From positions 1-21,540 of the forward strand of contig UQAZ01000026.1 of the NCBI GenBank assembly GCA_900539165.1: a stretch of DNA of 21,540 nt. The letters are read 5' to 3'. Source of the stretch: an uncultured Oscillospiraceae bacterium (lineage in GTDB: Bacteria > Bacillota > Clostridia > Oscillospirales > Acutalibacteraceae). This document shows, in pieces, positions 8,280 to 15,307 of this stretch (positions within the stretch are counted from its first letter, which is position 1; each line of letters opens with the position of its first letter). The position numbers were made by a program, and so were the translations under genes. The notes beneath the pieces were generated by a model that did no database searches, had not been told where the DNA came from, and was given only the letters and a program-made list of their open reading frames with translations.

Positions 8280-9209
8280 GTGAAAATTTTCAAAAACCGA
8301 GGAGAAATATATATTTCAAAATCAAATTATAAAAGCAGCACGGAGGAGAGAATTTTACTTATTTTGCTTGCTCTTATAATTTTATTTACGGCTGTATTTT
8401 CTGTTATTTTAAGTCATAAATATTCGTCGGTTAAGGAATTTTTTGCCGGTGACGAAGTTATTACGGAGCAGGCAGCAAAAAATCCCGAGGATGCTTTGCC
8501 TCAAATCAGCGGCAGACGAAATTTTCTTGTATTTGAAACCGACAGTAAAAAAACTGTTATTCATTATATTTTTCTCGTTCAGGCGGACAGAGATAATATG
8601 GCGTATAAAATTTGCGCTCTTTCGCCAAAAACCGTTATTGATTCTCAAAGCATAAACGATATTTACAGCTCGGGCGGCGGTCCCGCACTTCAAACAAAGC
8701 TTACGGGTTATTTCGGAATTGATATTGATTATTATACTGATTTCGGCAAGGATGATTTTATAGCGTTTGTAAATAAATTAGGAACATTTATTTATCCGAG
8801 CGATGAGAGCGTTAAGTATCACGAGTCGGCAAACAGTAACGACACATATTCCGTCAGAATTAATAAAGGCGAGGAAAATATGACGGGCAATTCGCTTTCG
8901 GGCTTGCTCAGATATTATTCAAACGATGATGTAAAATTAGATAAAGTTAATCAAATAATTATTTATGCTTTGACGGGCTTGATTAACGAAAAGAATTTTA
9001 ACGATTCTCAGTCTCTTTTCAGATTGCTTATTAATTCATCTCAAACAAATATTACCGTTCGTGATTTTCAGGATAATATAGATTCGCTTGAGGTTTACAG
9101 TAAAAAAAATACGGATATTTCCGTTTACACAACGAACGCACAATATGACGAAAATAATGTACTTGTACCGGAATCCGCAAAGCAGATTAAATCTCAGCTT
9201 TCGGAATAG
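8280..9209 (+). CDS. Divergent LytR-CpsA-Psr (LCP)-like membrane protein
   Basis: The 309-residue protein has a cytoplasmic basic N-terminus, one membrane segment at about 25-44 (LLILLALIILFTAVFSVIL) and an extracellular domain. The pattern INDIYSSGGGPALQTKLTGYFGIDIDYYT (about 125-153), then FVNKLGTFIYPS (163-174) and MTGNSLSGLLRYY (201-213), follows the LCP fold, whose members attach teichoic acids or other glycopolymers to peptidoglycan. Key residues are weak: where LCP enzymes have a PRDT motif this has SPKTV (115-119), and the usual RYR is RYY. It may be inactive or use a different substrate. The start is GTG with AAAGGGAGG at 8264-8272; no ATG alternative fits. It lies 19 bases before folE, so it is probably cotranscribed with folate genes. 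Family assignment is by pattern only. Confidence 0.7.
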   Translation: MKIFKNRGEIYISKSNYKSSTEERILLILLALIILFTAVFSVILSHKYSSVKEFFAGDEVITEQAAKNPEDALPQISGRRNFLVFETDSKKTVIHYIFLVQADRDNMAYKICALSPKTVIDSQSINDIYSSGGGPALQTKLTGYFGIDIDYYTDFGKDDFIAFVNKLGTFIYPSDESVKYHESANSNDTYSVRINKGEENMTGNSLSGLLRYYSNDDVKLDKVNQIIIYALTGLINEKNFNDSQSLFRLLINSSQTNITVRDFQDNIDSLEVYSKKNTDISVYTTNAQYDENNVLVPESAKQIKSQLSE

Positions 9210-9228
9210 AATATAACGAGGTAGATAT

Positions 9229-9798
9229 ATGATTAGTGAAGAAAATAAGAAGATAATAATGAATGCCGTAAGGGATATTCTTGTGGCTGTGGGTGAAAAT
9301 CCCGACCGTGCAGGCTTGGTTGAAACTCCTAAAAGAGTTGCCAATATGTATGAGGAAATGTTTAAGGGGATTTACGAAGACCCAAAACAGCACTTGAAGC
9401 TGTTTGACGAGGTGTCAAACGACGAGCTTGTTATAGTTCGTGATATTCCGTTTTCGTCTATGTGCGAGCATCATCTTTTGCCGTTTGTCGGAAAAGCGCA
9501 TATTGCGTATATTCCGTCGAATAATAAGATTATCGGACTTTCAAAATTCGCCAGAATAGTTGATAATTTTGCAAAAAAACCACAGGTTCAGGAACGACTT
9601 ACAAGCGATATTGCCGATTTTCTTGACGAAAATTTACAGCCAAAGGGCGTTGCCGTAATTATCGAGGCGGAGCATATGTGTATGAGCATTCGAGGAGCAA
9701 AGGCTTCAGGCTCACAAACTCAAACTTCGGCACTCAGAGGTTGTATAAAAAAAGATGCGAGGACGAGAGCAGAGGTGCTTTCATTATTAATGAAATGA
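9229..9798 (+). CDS. folE: GTP cyclohydrolase I
   Basis: FolE converts GTP to 7,8-dihydroneopterin triphosphate, the first step of pterin and folate synthesis. The 189-residue protein shows the zinc ligands Cys79 and His82 in SMCEHH and Cys151 in HMCMSIRG, and the family segments RDIPFSSMCEHHLLPF, GLSKFARIVD and SQTQTSALRG. This is the short bacterial length without a regulatory extension. GAGG precedes the ATG. Its stop overlaps the folP start in an ATGA, and folB and folK follow, so the operon covers the pterin branch. The phosphatase acting between FolE and FolB is not encoded here, as in most operons. Confidence 0.97.
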   Translation: MISEENKKIIMNAVRDILVAVGENPDRAGLVETPKRVANMYEEMFKGIYEDPKQHLKLFDEVSNDELVIVRDIPFSSMCEHHLLPFVGKAHIAYIPSNNKIIGLSKFARIVDNFAKKPQVQERLTSDIADFLDENLQPKGVAVIIEAEHMCMSIRGAKASGSQTQTSALRGCIKKDARTRAEVLSLLMK

Positions 9799-10604
9799 TT
9801 TTTAGTTGCAGAGATAAAAAAGTAGATTATTCGGGCGAAACGCTTATTATGGGCATAATCAATGTTACCCCCGACAGCTTTTCGGACGGCGGTGATTTTG
9901 CAGATGCAAATGTTGCTGTTAAGCATGCAGAAAAATTGCTTGCCGACGGAGCAGATATTCTTGATTTCGGCGCACAAAGCACAAGACCGGGACACACACC
10001 TGTTTCAGCCGAGGAGGAAATTGCCCGTCTTGAGGCGGTAATTCCCGTTGCACGCAGAATTACGGATAAGCCGATTAGCGTTGATACATATTATCCCGAG
10101 GTGGCAAAAAAGGTTATCGAATGGGGTGCGGACATAATCAATGATGTCAGCGGTGTGTTCAATGACGAAATGGCAGAAATCGTAAAACAAAGCGGAGCAG
10201 GCTGGATAATTATGCATTCCGGAGCAGGCTCGATTAATGAGGTTAAGGAATTTTTCATTGAAAGTGCCGAAAAATGCGAGGCATTCGGAATAGATAAAAG
10301 CCAAATCTGCTTTGATATGGGAATAGGTTTCGGAAAAACGAGAAAACAGGATTTGGAGCTTCTGGCGGGCATTAAGCAGTATAAGCTTAGTTCCTACCCT
10401 CTGTTACTCGGAACGAGCAGAAAACGGGTTATAGGCGAATACAGCGGTCAAACAGAGCCTAAATCACGCACATACGGCAACATAGCTGCCGATACAATGG
10501 CAATTTTGGGCGGAGCCGATATAATTCGTATCCACGATGTAGAAAACGAAAAACAGGGCATTAAAATGGCTTACGCATTGGCTAAGCAATACGAAGCTTT
10601 GTAA
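9795..10604 (+). CDS. folP: Dihydropteroate synthase
   Basis: FolP condenses hydroxymethyl-dihydropterin diphosphate with p-aminobenzoate and is the sulfonamide target. The TIM-barrel motifs are present: INVTPDSFSDGG (about 22-33), DFGAQSTRPGH (57-67), a SVDTYYPEVA segment, DIINDVSG and GTSRKRVIGEY near the C-terminus. I chose the ATG at 9795, which overlaps the folE stop as ATGA and gives a normal 269-residue protein. A longer in-frame start at 9678 would lie inside folE and add 39 residues with no family similarity. Translation is probably coupled to folE. A GAGG (9771-9774) is rather far upstream. Confidence 0.96.
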   Translation: MIFSCRDKKVDYSGETLIMGIINVTPDSFSDGGDFADANVAVKHAEKLLADGADILDFGAQSTRPGHTPVSAEEEIARLEAVIPVARRITDKPISVDTYYPEVAKKVIEWGADIINDVSGVFNDEMAEIVKQSGAGWIIMHSGAGSINEVKEFFIESAEKCEAFGIDKSQICFDMGIGFGKTRKQDLELLAGIKQYKLSSYPLLLGTSRKRVIGEYSGQTEPKSRTYGNIAADTMAILGGADIIRIHDVENEKQGIKMAYALAKQYEAL

Positions 10605-10632
10605 AAATATTATAAATTCAGGAGGTTGTGTT

Positions 10633-10995
10633 ATGGATAAAATTTCAATTAAGGGCTTAAAGCTGTTTGCTTATCACGGTGTAAATCCCGAGGAAAAGGA
10701 AAACGGACAGAAGTTTGTTATTGATGTTGATTATTATGTTGATATGACAAAGGCTTGCCATTTGGACGATATAGACGATACTGTCAGCTATGCAAAGGTG
10801 GTTAAAACCGTAACGAGAGCCTTTACCTGTGCAAAATATGACCTTATCGAGCGTACGGCGCAGGTAATCGCAGACGCAGTTTTGAAGGAATACGAGGCTG
10901 TTTATAAAATTGATGTTACCGTTAAAAAACCGCAAGCTCCTATCAGAGCAGAATTTGATTATGTTTCGGTAACGATTTCGAGGAGCAGAGAATAA
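10633..10995 (+). CDS. folB: Dihydroneopterin aldolase
   Basis: FolB cleaves 7,8-dihydroneopterin to 6-hydroxymethyl-7,8-dihydropterin and glycolaldehyde. At 120 residues it is typical. Catalytic-site positions are visible: AYHGVNPEE with Glu21, SYAKV with Tyr53, the substrate-binding LIERTA around Glu73, and VKKPQAPI with Lys99. It has a strong GGAGG ribosome binding site about 12 bases before the ATG. It lies 28 bases after folP, and its TAA shares one base with the folK ATG. Confidence 0.95.
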   Translation: MDKISIKGLKLFAYHGVNPEEKENGQKFVIDVDYYVDMTKACHLDDIDDTVSYAKVVKTVTRAFTCAKYDLIERTAQVIADAVLKEYEAVYKIDVTVKKPQAPIRAEFDYVSVTISRSRE

Positions 10996-11477
10996 TGGAA
11001 TACGCTTTATCTCTCGGAACAAATATCGGCGACAGACTTGATAATTTGAGGTCGGCAATCGCTTCGATTAATCTTGTTCCTTGCACAAGGGTTGTAAAAT
11101 GCTCGTCGGTGTACGAAACAGAGCCTGTCGGATATGCCGAGCAGGACGATTTTTATAACATTGCCGTTTTGGTTGAAAGTGAGCTTGAGCCGAACGAGAT
11201 ACTCGGAATGTGCCTGGGAATTGAGGCAGGATTTAACAGAGTTCGTGAATTTAAGAACGGACCGAGAATTTTGGATATAGATGTAATATTCTGTGAGGGA
11301 AAGGAAATTCAAACAAAAAATCTTACCGTTCCTCACCCGAGATGTTTTGAGCGTCGCTTTGTTTTAGAGCCTCTGCTTGAGCTTCTGCCCGACGGCGAAT
11401 TTTATGGAATAAATTTCAAAAAATATATCGAAAAAATCGAGGGACAGGCTATAAGAATCGCCTGCAAATTAGATTAA
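10995..11477 (+). CDS. folK: Hydroxymethyl-dihydropterin pyrophosphokinase
   Basis: FolK transfers pyrophosphate from ATP to 6-hydroxymethyl-7,8-dihydropterin, giving the substrate of FolP. The 160 residues contain SLGTNIGDR (6-14), EPVGYAEQDDFYN (43-55), GPRILDIDVIF with metal-binding Asp94 and Asp96, and VPHPR followed by RRFVLEPL. All are family hallmarks. Its ATG overlaps the folB stop (TAATG), so translation is coupled. No clear terminator follows; the next gene starts 92 bases on. Confidence 0.95.
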   Translation: MEYALSLGTNIGDRLDNLRSAIASINLVPCTRVVKCSSVYETEPVGYAEQDDFYNIAVLVESELEPNEILGMCLGIEAGFNRVREFKNGPRILDIDVIFCEGKEIQTKNLTVPHPRCFERRFVLEPLLELLPDGEFYGINFKKYIEKIEGQAIRIACKLD

Positions 11478-11482
11478 AATAA

Positions 11483-11569
11483 AAAATTACCTCCGCTATT
11501 TTTGTGATTTGAGCAAATAATAATATTGCCGACGGCAATCAAATTACAAATTCTAACGGAGGTATTTTT
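11483..11569 (+). promoter_or_regulatory. Possible structured leader hiding the small-protein ribosome binding site
   Basis: TACCTCCG (11488-11495) is the exact reverse complement of CGGAGGTA (11557-11564), which contains the GGAGG ribosome binding site of the 58-residue ORF. The pairing can be extended by A-T pairs at 11483-11486 with 11566-11569. Between the arms sits a perfect hairpin, ATTGCC (11525-11530) and GGCAAT (11534-11539) with a 3-base loop. The layout would allow a nested structure that blocks translation unless opened. No known riboswitch class was recognised, and function is inference. Confidence 0.45.
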
Positions 11570-11746
11570 ATGTCTGGAAAAACATCAAGAACTTTGATGA
11601 AATGTGTCGGAGCAACTCTTGCCGTATGTTCGGCAATGGCAATTACAGGAGGCTGTTGTTCCAATTCGTCGGGGGCAAAAAAATCTATGAAAAAAACAGT
11701 AAACAAATTTGCCGATATTATCGACACGGTATCGGATATGCTGTAA
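11570..11746 (+). CDS. Small (58 aa) putative membrane or exported protein
   Basis: A short reading frame starts at ATG 11570 with a strong CGGAGG 7-12 bases upstream and encodes 58 residues. It has a basic N-terminus (MSGKTSRTLMKC), a hydrophobic small-residue stretch (about 13-30) ending GGCCS, and a lysine-rich, probably amphipathic tail (KKSMKKTVNKFADIIDTV). This is the layout of a small single-pass membrane or exported protein. The cysteines do not fit a good lipobox. I do not recognise a named family. It sits 92 bases after folK and is followed by a terminator, so it is the last gene of the rightward cluster or an independent unit with its own leader. Confidence 0.65.
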   Translation: MSGKTSRTLMKCVGATLAVCSAMAITGGCCSNSSGAKKSMKKTVNKFADIIDTVSDML

Positions 11747-11791
11747 TCTTGCCGAAAAGTGCATTAAACATTTTTCGACAGCCTACGGCAT

Positions 11792-11829
11792 AAAAACAGC
11801 GAGGGCAGTATAAACCGTCCTCGCTTTTT
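11792..11829. terminator. Bidirectional intrinsic terminator
   Basis: AGCGAGG (11798-11804) pairs with CCTCGCT (11819-11825), extendable by a G-T and a C-G pair, with a loop of about 10 bases. A TTTTT run follows on the plus strand (11825-11829), and AAAAA precedes it (11792-11796), giving a T-run on the minus strand. It lies between the convergent 58-residue ORF and the aldolase gene and can stop both. Confidence 0.85.
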
Positions 11830-11843
11830 GCGTAATAATTAAA

Positions 11844-12707
11844 TTATGCCTTGTTGACTGAACCGAAAAGCTCCATCTTTTCCTTAACCTTGTCACAGAT
11901 TGCCTGTGCGCCCGGTGCGAGAAGCTTACGAGGATCAAAGCCCTTACCCTGAAGGTCCTTGCCCTCTTCGATATACTTACGGGTAGCCTCTTGGAATACG
12001 AGCTGGCATTCGGTATTTACATTAATCTTTGAAACGCCGAGGTCGATAGCCTTTTTAATCATATCGTCAGGAATGCCTGTACCGCCGTGAAGAACGAGAG
12101 GCATTGCACCTGTCTTTTGCTGAACAGCGTCAAGAGTTTCAAATGAAAGACCTGCCCAGTTTGCCGGATACTTGCCGTGGATGTTGCCGATGCCTGCTGC
12201 GAGCATATCAACTCCGAGGTCTGCAATCATCTTGCACTCGTTAGGGTCAGCGCATTCGCCTGCACCGATAACGCCGTCTTCTTCGCCGCCGATTGAGCCA
12301 ACCTCAGCCTCGATTGAAAGACCGAGAGCGTGAGCAACATTTACAAGCTCGGTTGTCTTAGCAACGTTCTCCTCGATTGGATAATGTGAGCCGTCGAACA
12401 TAATTGATGTGAAGCCTGCCTTAATGCACTTGTAGCAGCCCTCATATGAGCCGTGGTCAAGGTGAAGTGCAACCGGAACAGTGATGCCAAGCTCCTCGTC
12501 CATAGCCTTTACCATAGCGGCAACGGTCTTAAAGCCTGTCATATACTTGCCTGCACCCTCAGATACACCGAGAATTACAGGGCTGTTTAATTCCTGAGCA
12601 GTGAGAAGAATAGACTTTGTCCACTCAAGGTTGTTAATGTTAAATTGACCTACTGCATAGTGGCCTTCTTTTGCCTTTTTAAGCATTTCTGTTGCAGAAA
12701 CTAACAT
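11844..12707 (-). CDS. fba: Class II fructose-1,6-bisphosphate aldolase
   Basis: This zinc enzyme interconverts fructose-1,6-bisphosphate with dihydroxyacetone phosphate and glyceraldehyde-3-phosphate in glycolysis. The 287 residues show LHLDHG with Asp84 and zinc ligand His85, EAEVGSIGG (133-141), GNIHGKY with His177, LHGGTG with His207 and phosphate-binding NVNTE (229-233). The length matches the Bacillus-type FbaA group. Tagatose-bisphosphate aldolase is the main alternative, since the two are close. It has an AGGAG ribosome binding site and a strong promoter at 12762-12790. A small hairpin (AAGCA/TGCTT, 12737-12750) lies in its leader. It ends at a bidirectional terminator, so it is probably monocistronic. 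Confidence 0.94.
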   Translation of the reverse strand: MLVSATEMLKKAKEGHYAVGQFNINNLEWTKSILLTAQELNSPVILGVSEGAGKYMTGFKTVAAMVKAMDEELGITVPVALHLDHGSYEGCYKCIKAGFTSIMFDGSHYPIEENVAKTTELVNVAHALGLSIEAEVGSIGGEEDGVIGAGECADPNECKMIADLGVDMLAAGIGNIHGKYPANWAGLSFETLDAVQQKTGAMPLVLHGGTGIPDDMIKKAIDLGVSKINVNTECQLVFQEATRKYIEEGKDLQGKGFDPRKLLAPGAQAICDKVKEKMELFGSVNKA

Positions 12708-12761
12708 AGTTTTAATCTCCTATATTTGTTAAATTTAAGCATCTCTGCTTATTGCACATAT

Positions 12762-12790
12762 ATTATAATACAAAATTACCTAAATATCAA
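12762..12790 (-). promoter_or_regulatory. Aldolase gene promoter
   Basis: On the minus strand, TTGATA (12785-12790) and a perfect TATAAT (12762-12767) are separated by 17 bases. The predicted start near 12755 gives a leader of about 48 bases. The promoter lies in the 92-base gap after the GH3 stop codon, supporting transcription of the aldolase apart from GH3. Confidence 0.8.
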
Positions 12791-12799
12791 CACTAAATA

Positions 12800-15220
12800 T
12801 CAGTCAATATCAATCACGGATTGAAGCACTCTTCTTGCACTTTCCTGAATTTCTCCCAGAGTAATTCCGTCTCGCTTTCCGAGCGTTGCAAGCAGCGTGC
12901 CGTCGGGCTTTCCGTTTGTTACTCTGTCACCGCCCGGCATAAGCAGATTTACGCCCGAGCGAACACGGTAAGCCTGATTTTTCAGCTTAGGAAATTCTAT
13001 GCTCTTTGACGGCTGCATCCACCAGTCGGTCATAACATTTCCCTCATAACCCCATTCGTTTCTCAGCACGGTTACGCAGGTGTCGTAATTGTAGTGGCAC
13101 CACACACTGTTGACTTTATTGTACGAGGTCATAATGTTTTTCGGCTTGGAGTCGTTAATACAGATTTCAAAGCTTTTCAGGTAGATTTCTCTGAGCGCTC
13201 TTTCGCTGAGGCAGGAGTCGTTTGTGTTTCTGCGAAGCTCCTGATTATTGCACACAAAGTGTTTCGGACAAGCCGAACCGCCCTGGCTTTGAATACCGAT
13301 TACACACGCAGCACCCATTTTTCCCGAAAGATAAGGGTCCTCGCTGAAATATTCAAAATTTCGTCCGCAAAGCGGATTCCTGTGAATATTCATTCCCGGA
13401 GCAAGAAGAACATCGCTGCCTCTTTCTTTCATTTCTTTTGCAATTATCGAGTAAATTTCGGTCGTCAGCTCGGTGTTAAAAGAGCAGGCAATAAGCGTGC
13501 CGATAGGAAGCAGAGAACTGCAATGCACAAGCCTTATTCCCGACGGTCCGTCGGTGGTGACAATCGGTCTTACGCCCTTGTTTCTCAGACTTTCAAGCAC
13601 TCCGCCGTAAATTCCTGCGTTGCCCTTAGGTCCGAGAGGATTGTTCATTTTATATCCGCCTCGGGTGAGTGCTTCCAACTCGTCGTTGCTCAGCTGAGCG
13701 ATAAAATCGTCCATTGTCGCCGTGCCGTTTTTGACATCCGACAGGAGTATTCCTTTGTCGCCCGTCTGTGGAATTTCACTCGGAAGATTATTTATAATTC
13801 TTGTTGCAAGGTCGTATTTTTCCTTTGCAACAGGCTTTTGCGACAGAACGGTTTTGCCGTCGGATTTTGTGGCTCTTATGATAGTGAAGTCGAATTTCGG
13901 AGCGCACACCTGCTTTAGCTGCTGCCAAAGTTCGGTTTTTTCCTGATAGTATGTATAAATCGGCTCAACTTCACGAGCGTTTTTGCCAAGAGAAAATACA
14001 TATTCGCCTGCCTCTGTCACATAAGCGTTTGCGTTGTTAGTTGCACCGCAATCGTCATATGATGTCAGCTGATAAGGCTCAACGGATAAAGTAAGCTCCT
14101 CGCTCTCGTTCGGCTGAAGCTCTTTTGTTTTCTTAAATGCGACAAGCTCAAGCGAAGCAGTACCCAGTCTGTCGCACGGCTTTGAAAGATAAAGCTGTAC
14201 GACCTCCTTGCCTGCACATTCGCCCGTGTTTGTAACCTTTACTCTAAAGGTAAATCCGTCGTCGTCTGCGCTTGCGTCGGTAAGCTCCGTCTTAAAATCT
14301 GTATAGCTCAAACCAAAGCCGAACGGATAAAGCACTCTGTCCTTTGCAAAGGTTTCAAAATATCGGTAGCCTACAAAAATATCCTCCTCGTAGACATTAC
14401 GCTTTTTGTCACCAAAGCATTTGCTTGACGGATAATCGTCATAGCCCTTTGCGATTGTGTCCGAGAGCCTGCCCGACGGACAAGCCTTGCCGCACAGCAA
14501 ATCAGCCACGGCATTACCGCTTTCCATTCCGCCCTGCCATACATACATAACTGCGCCGATTTTGTCGCCGTAGTGCTTAACCCAGCTCATATCTATTATG
14601 TTTCCGACATTGAGCAGCACAACAACCTTGTCGAAGTGAGAGGTCACCTTGTCGAGCATATCTATCTCCTCATCGTGAAGATAGTAGCTCCCGTTTGCCA
14701 AATCGCAATCTCTGTCCTCGCCTGAGGAACGACCGATTGTCACAACAGCCACATCGCTTGTTTTGCTTGCGGCAATGACGCTCTCATCGCTCAACGGCAT
14801 TTCCTCGTATCGTAAAGGCCAATGCGCCCAATAGCCGTGAGAAACCGGGTGAAGCTTAATCCATTTCATATATTCCGAGTGAAGCCCCTCGTTTAGTCTG
14901 AGGCTGTCACACGCTTTGATTGCATCGGCAATGTTTATGTTGTACGGACGGTTTACATCTCCTCCGCTTCCGTAGCCGACAAAGAAATAGTCGTTGTACG
15001 TTCTGCCGAAAAGCGAAACGGTTGCACCCTTTTGCAAGGGGAGTATTCCGTCGTTTTTGAGCAAAACAGCGCCCTCGCATGCAAGCTGTCTTGCGATTTC
15101 GGGCATACCCTCTGTTACGACCTTTTCCGTTTTTGCGTCTGCATTTTCGTCTTGCGAAAGAGAGGTGAACTTGTTTACAACCTTGCCGATAAGGTTGTTG
15201 AATTTCTCCTTTGAGGTCAT
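12800..15220 (-). CDS. GH3 beta-glycosidase with permuted domain order
   Basis: This 806-residue glycoside hydrolase family 3 protein probably removes terminal beta-linked sugars, such as glucose, from oligosaccharides. No signal peptide is visible, so it is probably cytoplasmic. The domains run in reverse of the usual order: the GH3 C-terminal alpha/beta domain comes first (about 45-305, with the probable acid/base Glu168 in SSGEDRD), then a fibronectin III-like domain (about 325-415), then the TIM-barrel domain (about 500-800) with DGPSGIR (557-563), KHF (653-655) and nucleophile Asp732 in MTDWW. This permuted form is known from Ruminococcus and Butyrivibrio beta-glucosidases. AAGGAG precedes the ATG. 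Substrate cannot be told from sequence alone; beta-xylosidase is possible. Confidence 0.93.
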   Translation of the reverse strand: MTSKEKFNNLIGKVVNKFTSLSQDENADAKTEKVVTEGMPEIARQLACEGAVLLKNDGILPLQKGATVSLFGRTYNDYFFVGYGSGGDVNRPYNINIADAIKACDSLRLNEGLHSEYMKWIKLHPVSHGYWAHWPLRYEEMPLSDESVIAASKTSDVAVVTIGRSSGEDRDCDLANGSYYLHDEEIDMLDKVTSHFDKVVVLLNVGNIIDMSWVKHYGDKIGAVMYVWQGGMESGNAVADLLCGKACPSGRLSDTIAKGYDDYPSSKCFGDKKRNVYEEDIFVGYRYFETFAKDRVLYPFGFGLSYTDFKTELTDASADDDGFTFRVKVTNTGECAGKEVVQLYLSKPCDRLGTASLELVAFKKTKELQPNESEELTLSVEPYQLTSYDDCGATNNANAYVTEAGEYVFSLGKNAREVEPIYTYYQEKTELWQQLKQVCAPKFDFTIIRATKSDGKTVLSQKPVAKEKYDLATRIINNLPSEIPQTGDKGILLSDVKNGTATMDDFIAQLSNDELEALTRGGYKMNNPLGPKGNAGIYGGVLESLRNKGVRPIVTTDGPSGIRLVHCSSLLPIGTLIACSFNTELTTEIYSIIAKEMKERGSDVLLAPGMNIHRNPLCGRNFEYFSEDPYLSGKMGAACVIGIQSQGGSACPKHFVCNNQELRRNTNDSCLSERALREIYLKSFEICINDSKPKNIMTSYNKVNSVWCHYNYDTCVTVLRNEWGYEGNVMTDWWMQPSKSIEFPKLKNQAYRVRSGVNLLMPGGDRVTNGKPDGTLLATLGKRDGITLGEIQESARRVLQSVIDID

Positions 15221-15307
15221 AATCTTCTCCTTTTGCCTTTAGGTAATTTAGCTCATCAATCAACTGTTCATTTAATTTTTAGCATTTATTTTTTGTGAGG
15301 TAAATAC

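Noticed and set aside
9678..9794. Longer N-terminus for folP starting inside folE.
   Set aside because: The extra 39 residues do not resemble dihydropteroate synthase, and the ATGA overlap at 9795 gives the expected length.
11595..11665. Lipoprotein signal in the 58-residue protein.
   Set aside because: The residues before the cysteines (TGGC and LAVC) do not fit a lipobox well, so I kept the general description.
13094..13918. Long plus-strand open frame (274 codons) opposite the GH3 gene.
   Set aside because: It lies wholly antisense to a well-supported gene, has a composition expected from a mirrored frame, and has no family-like motif or convincing ribosome binding site.
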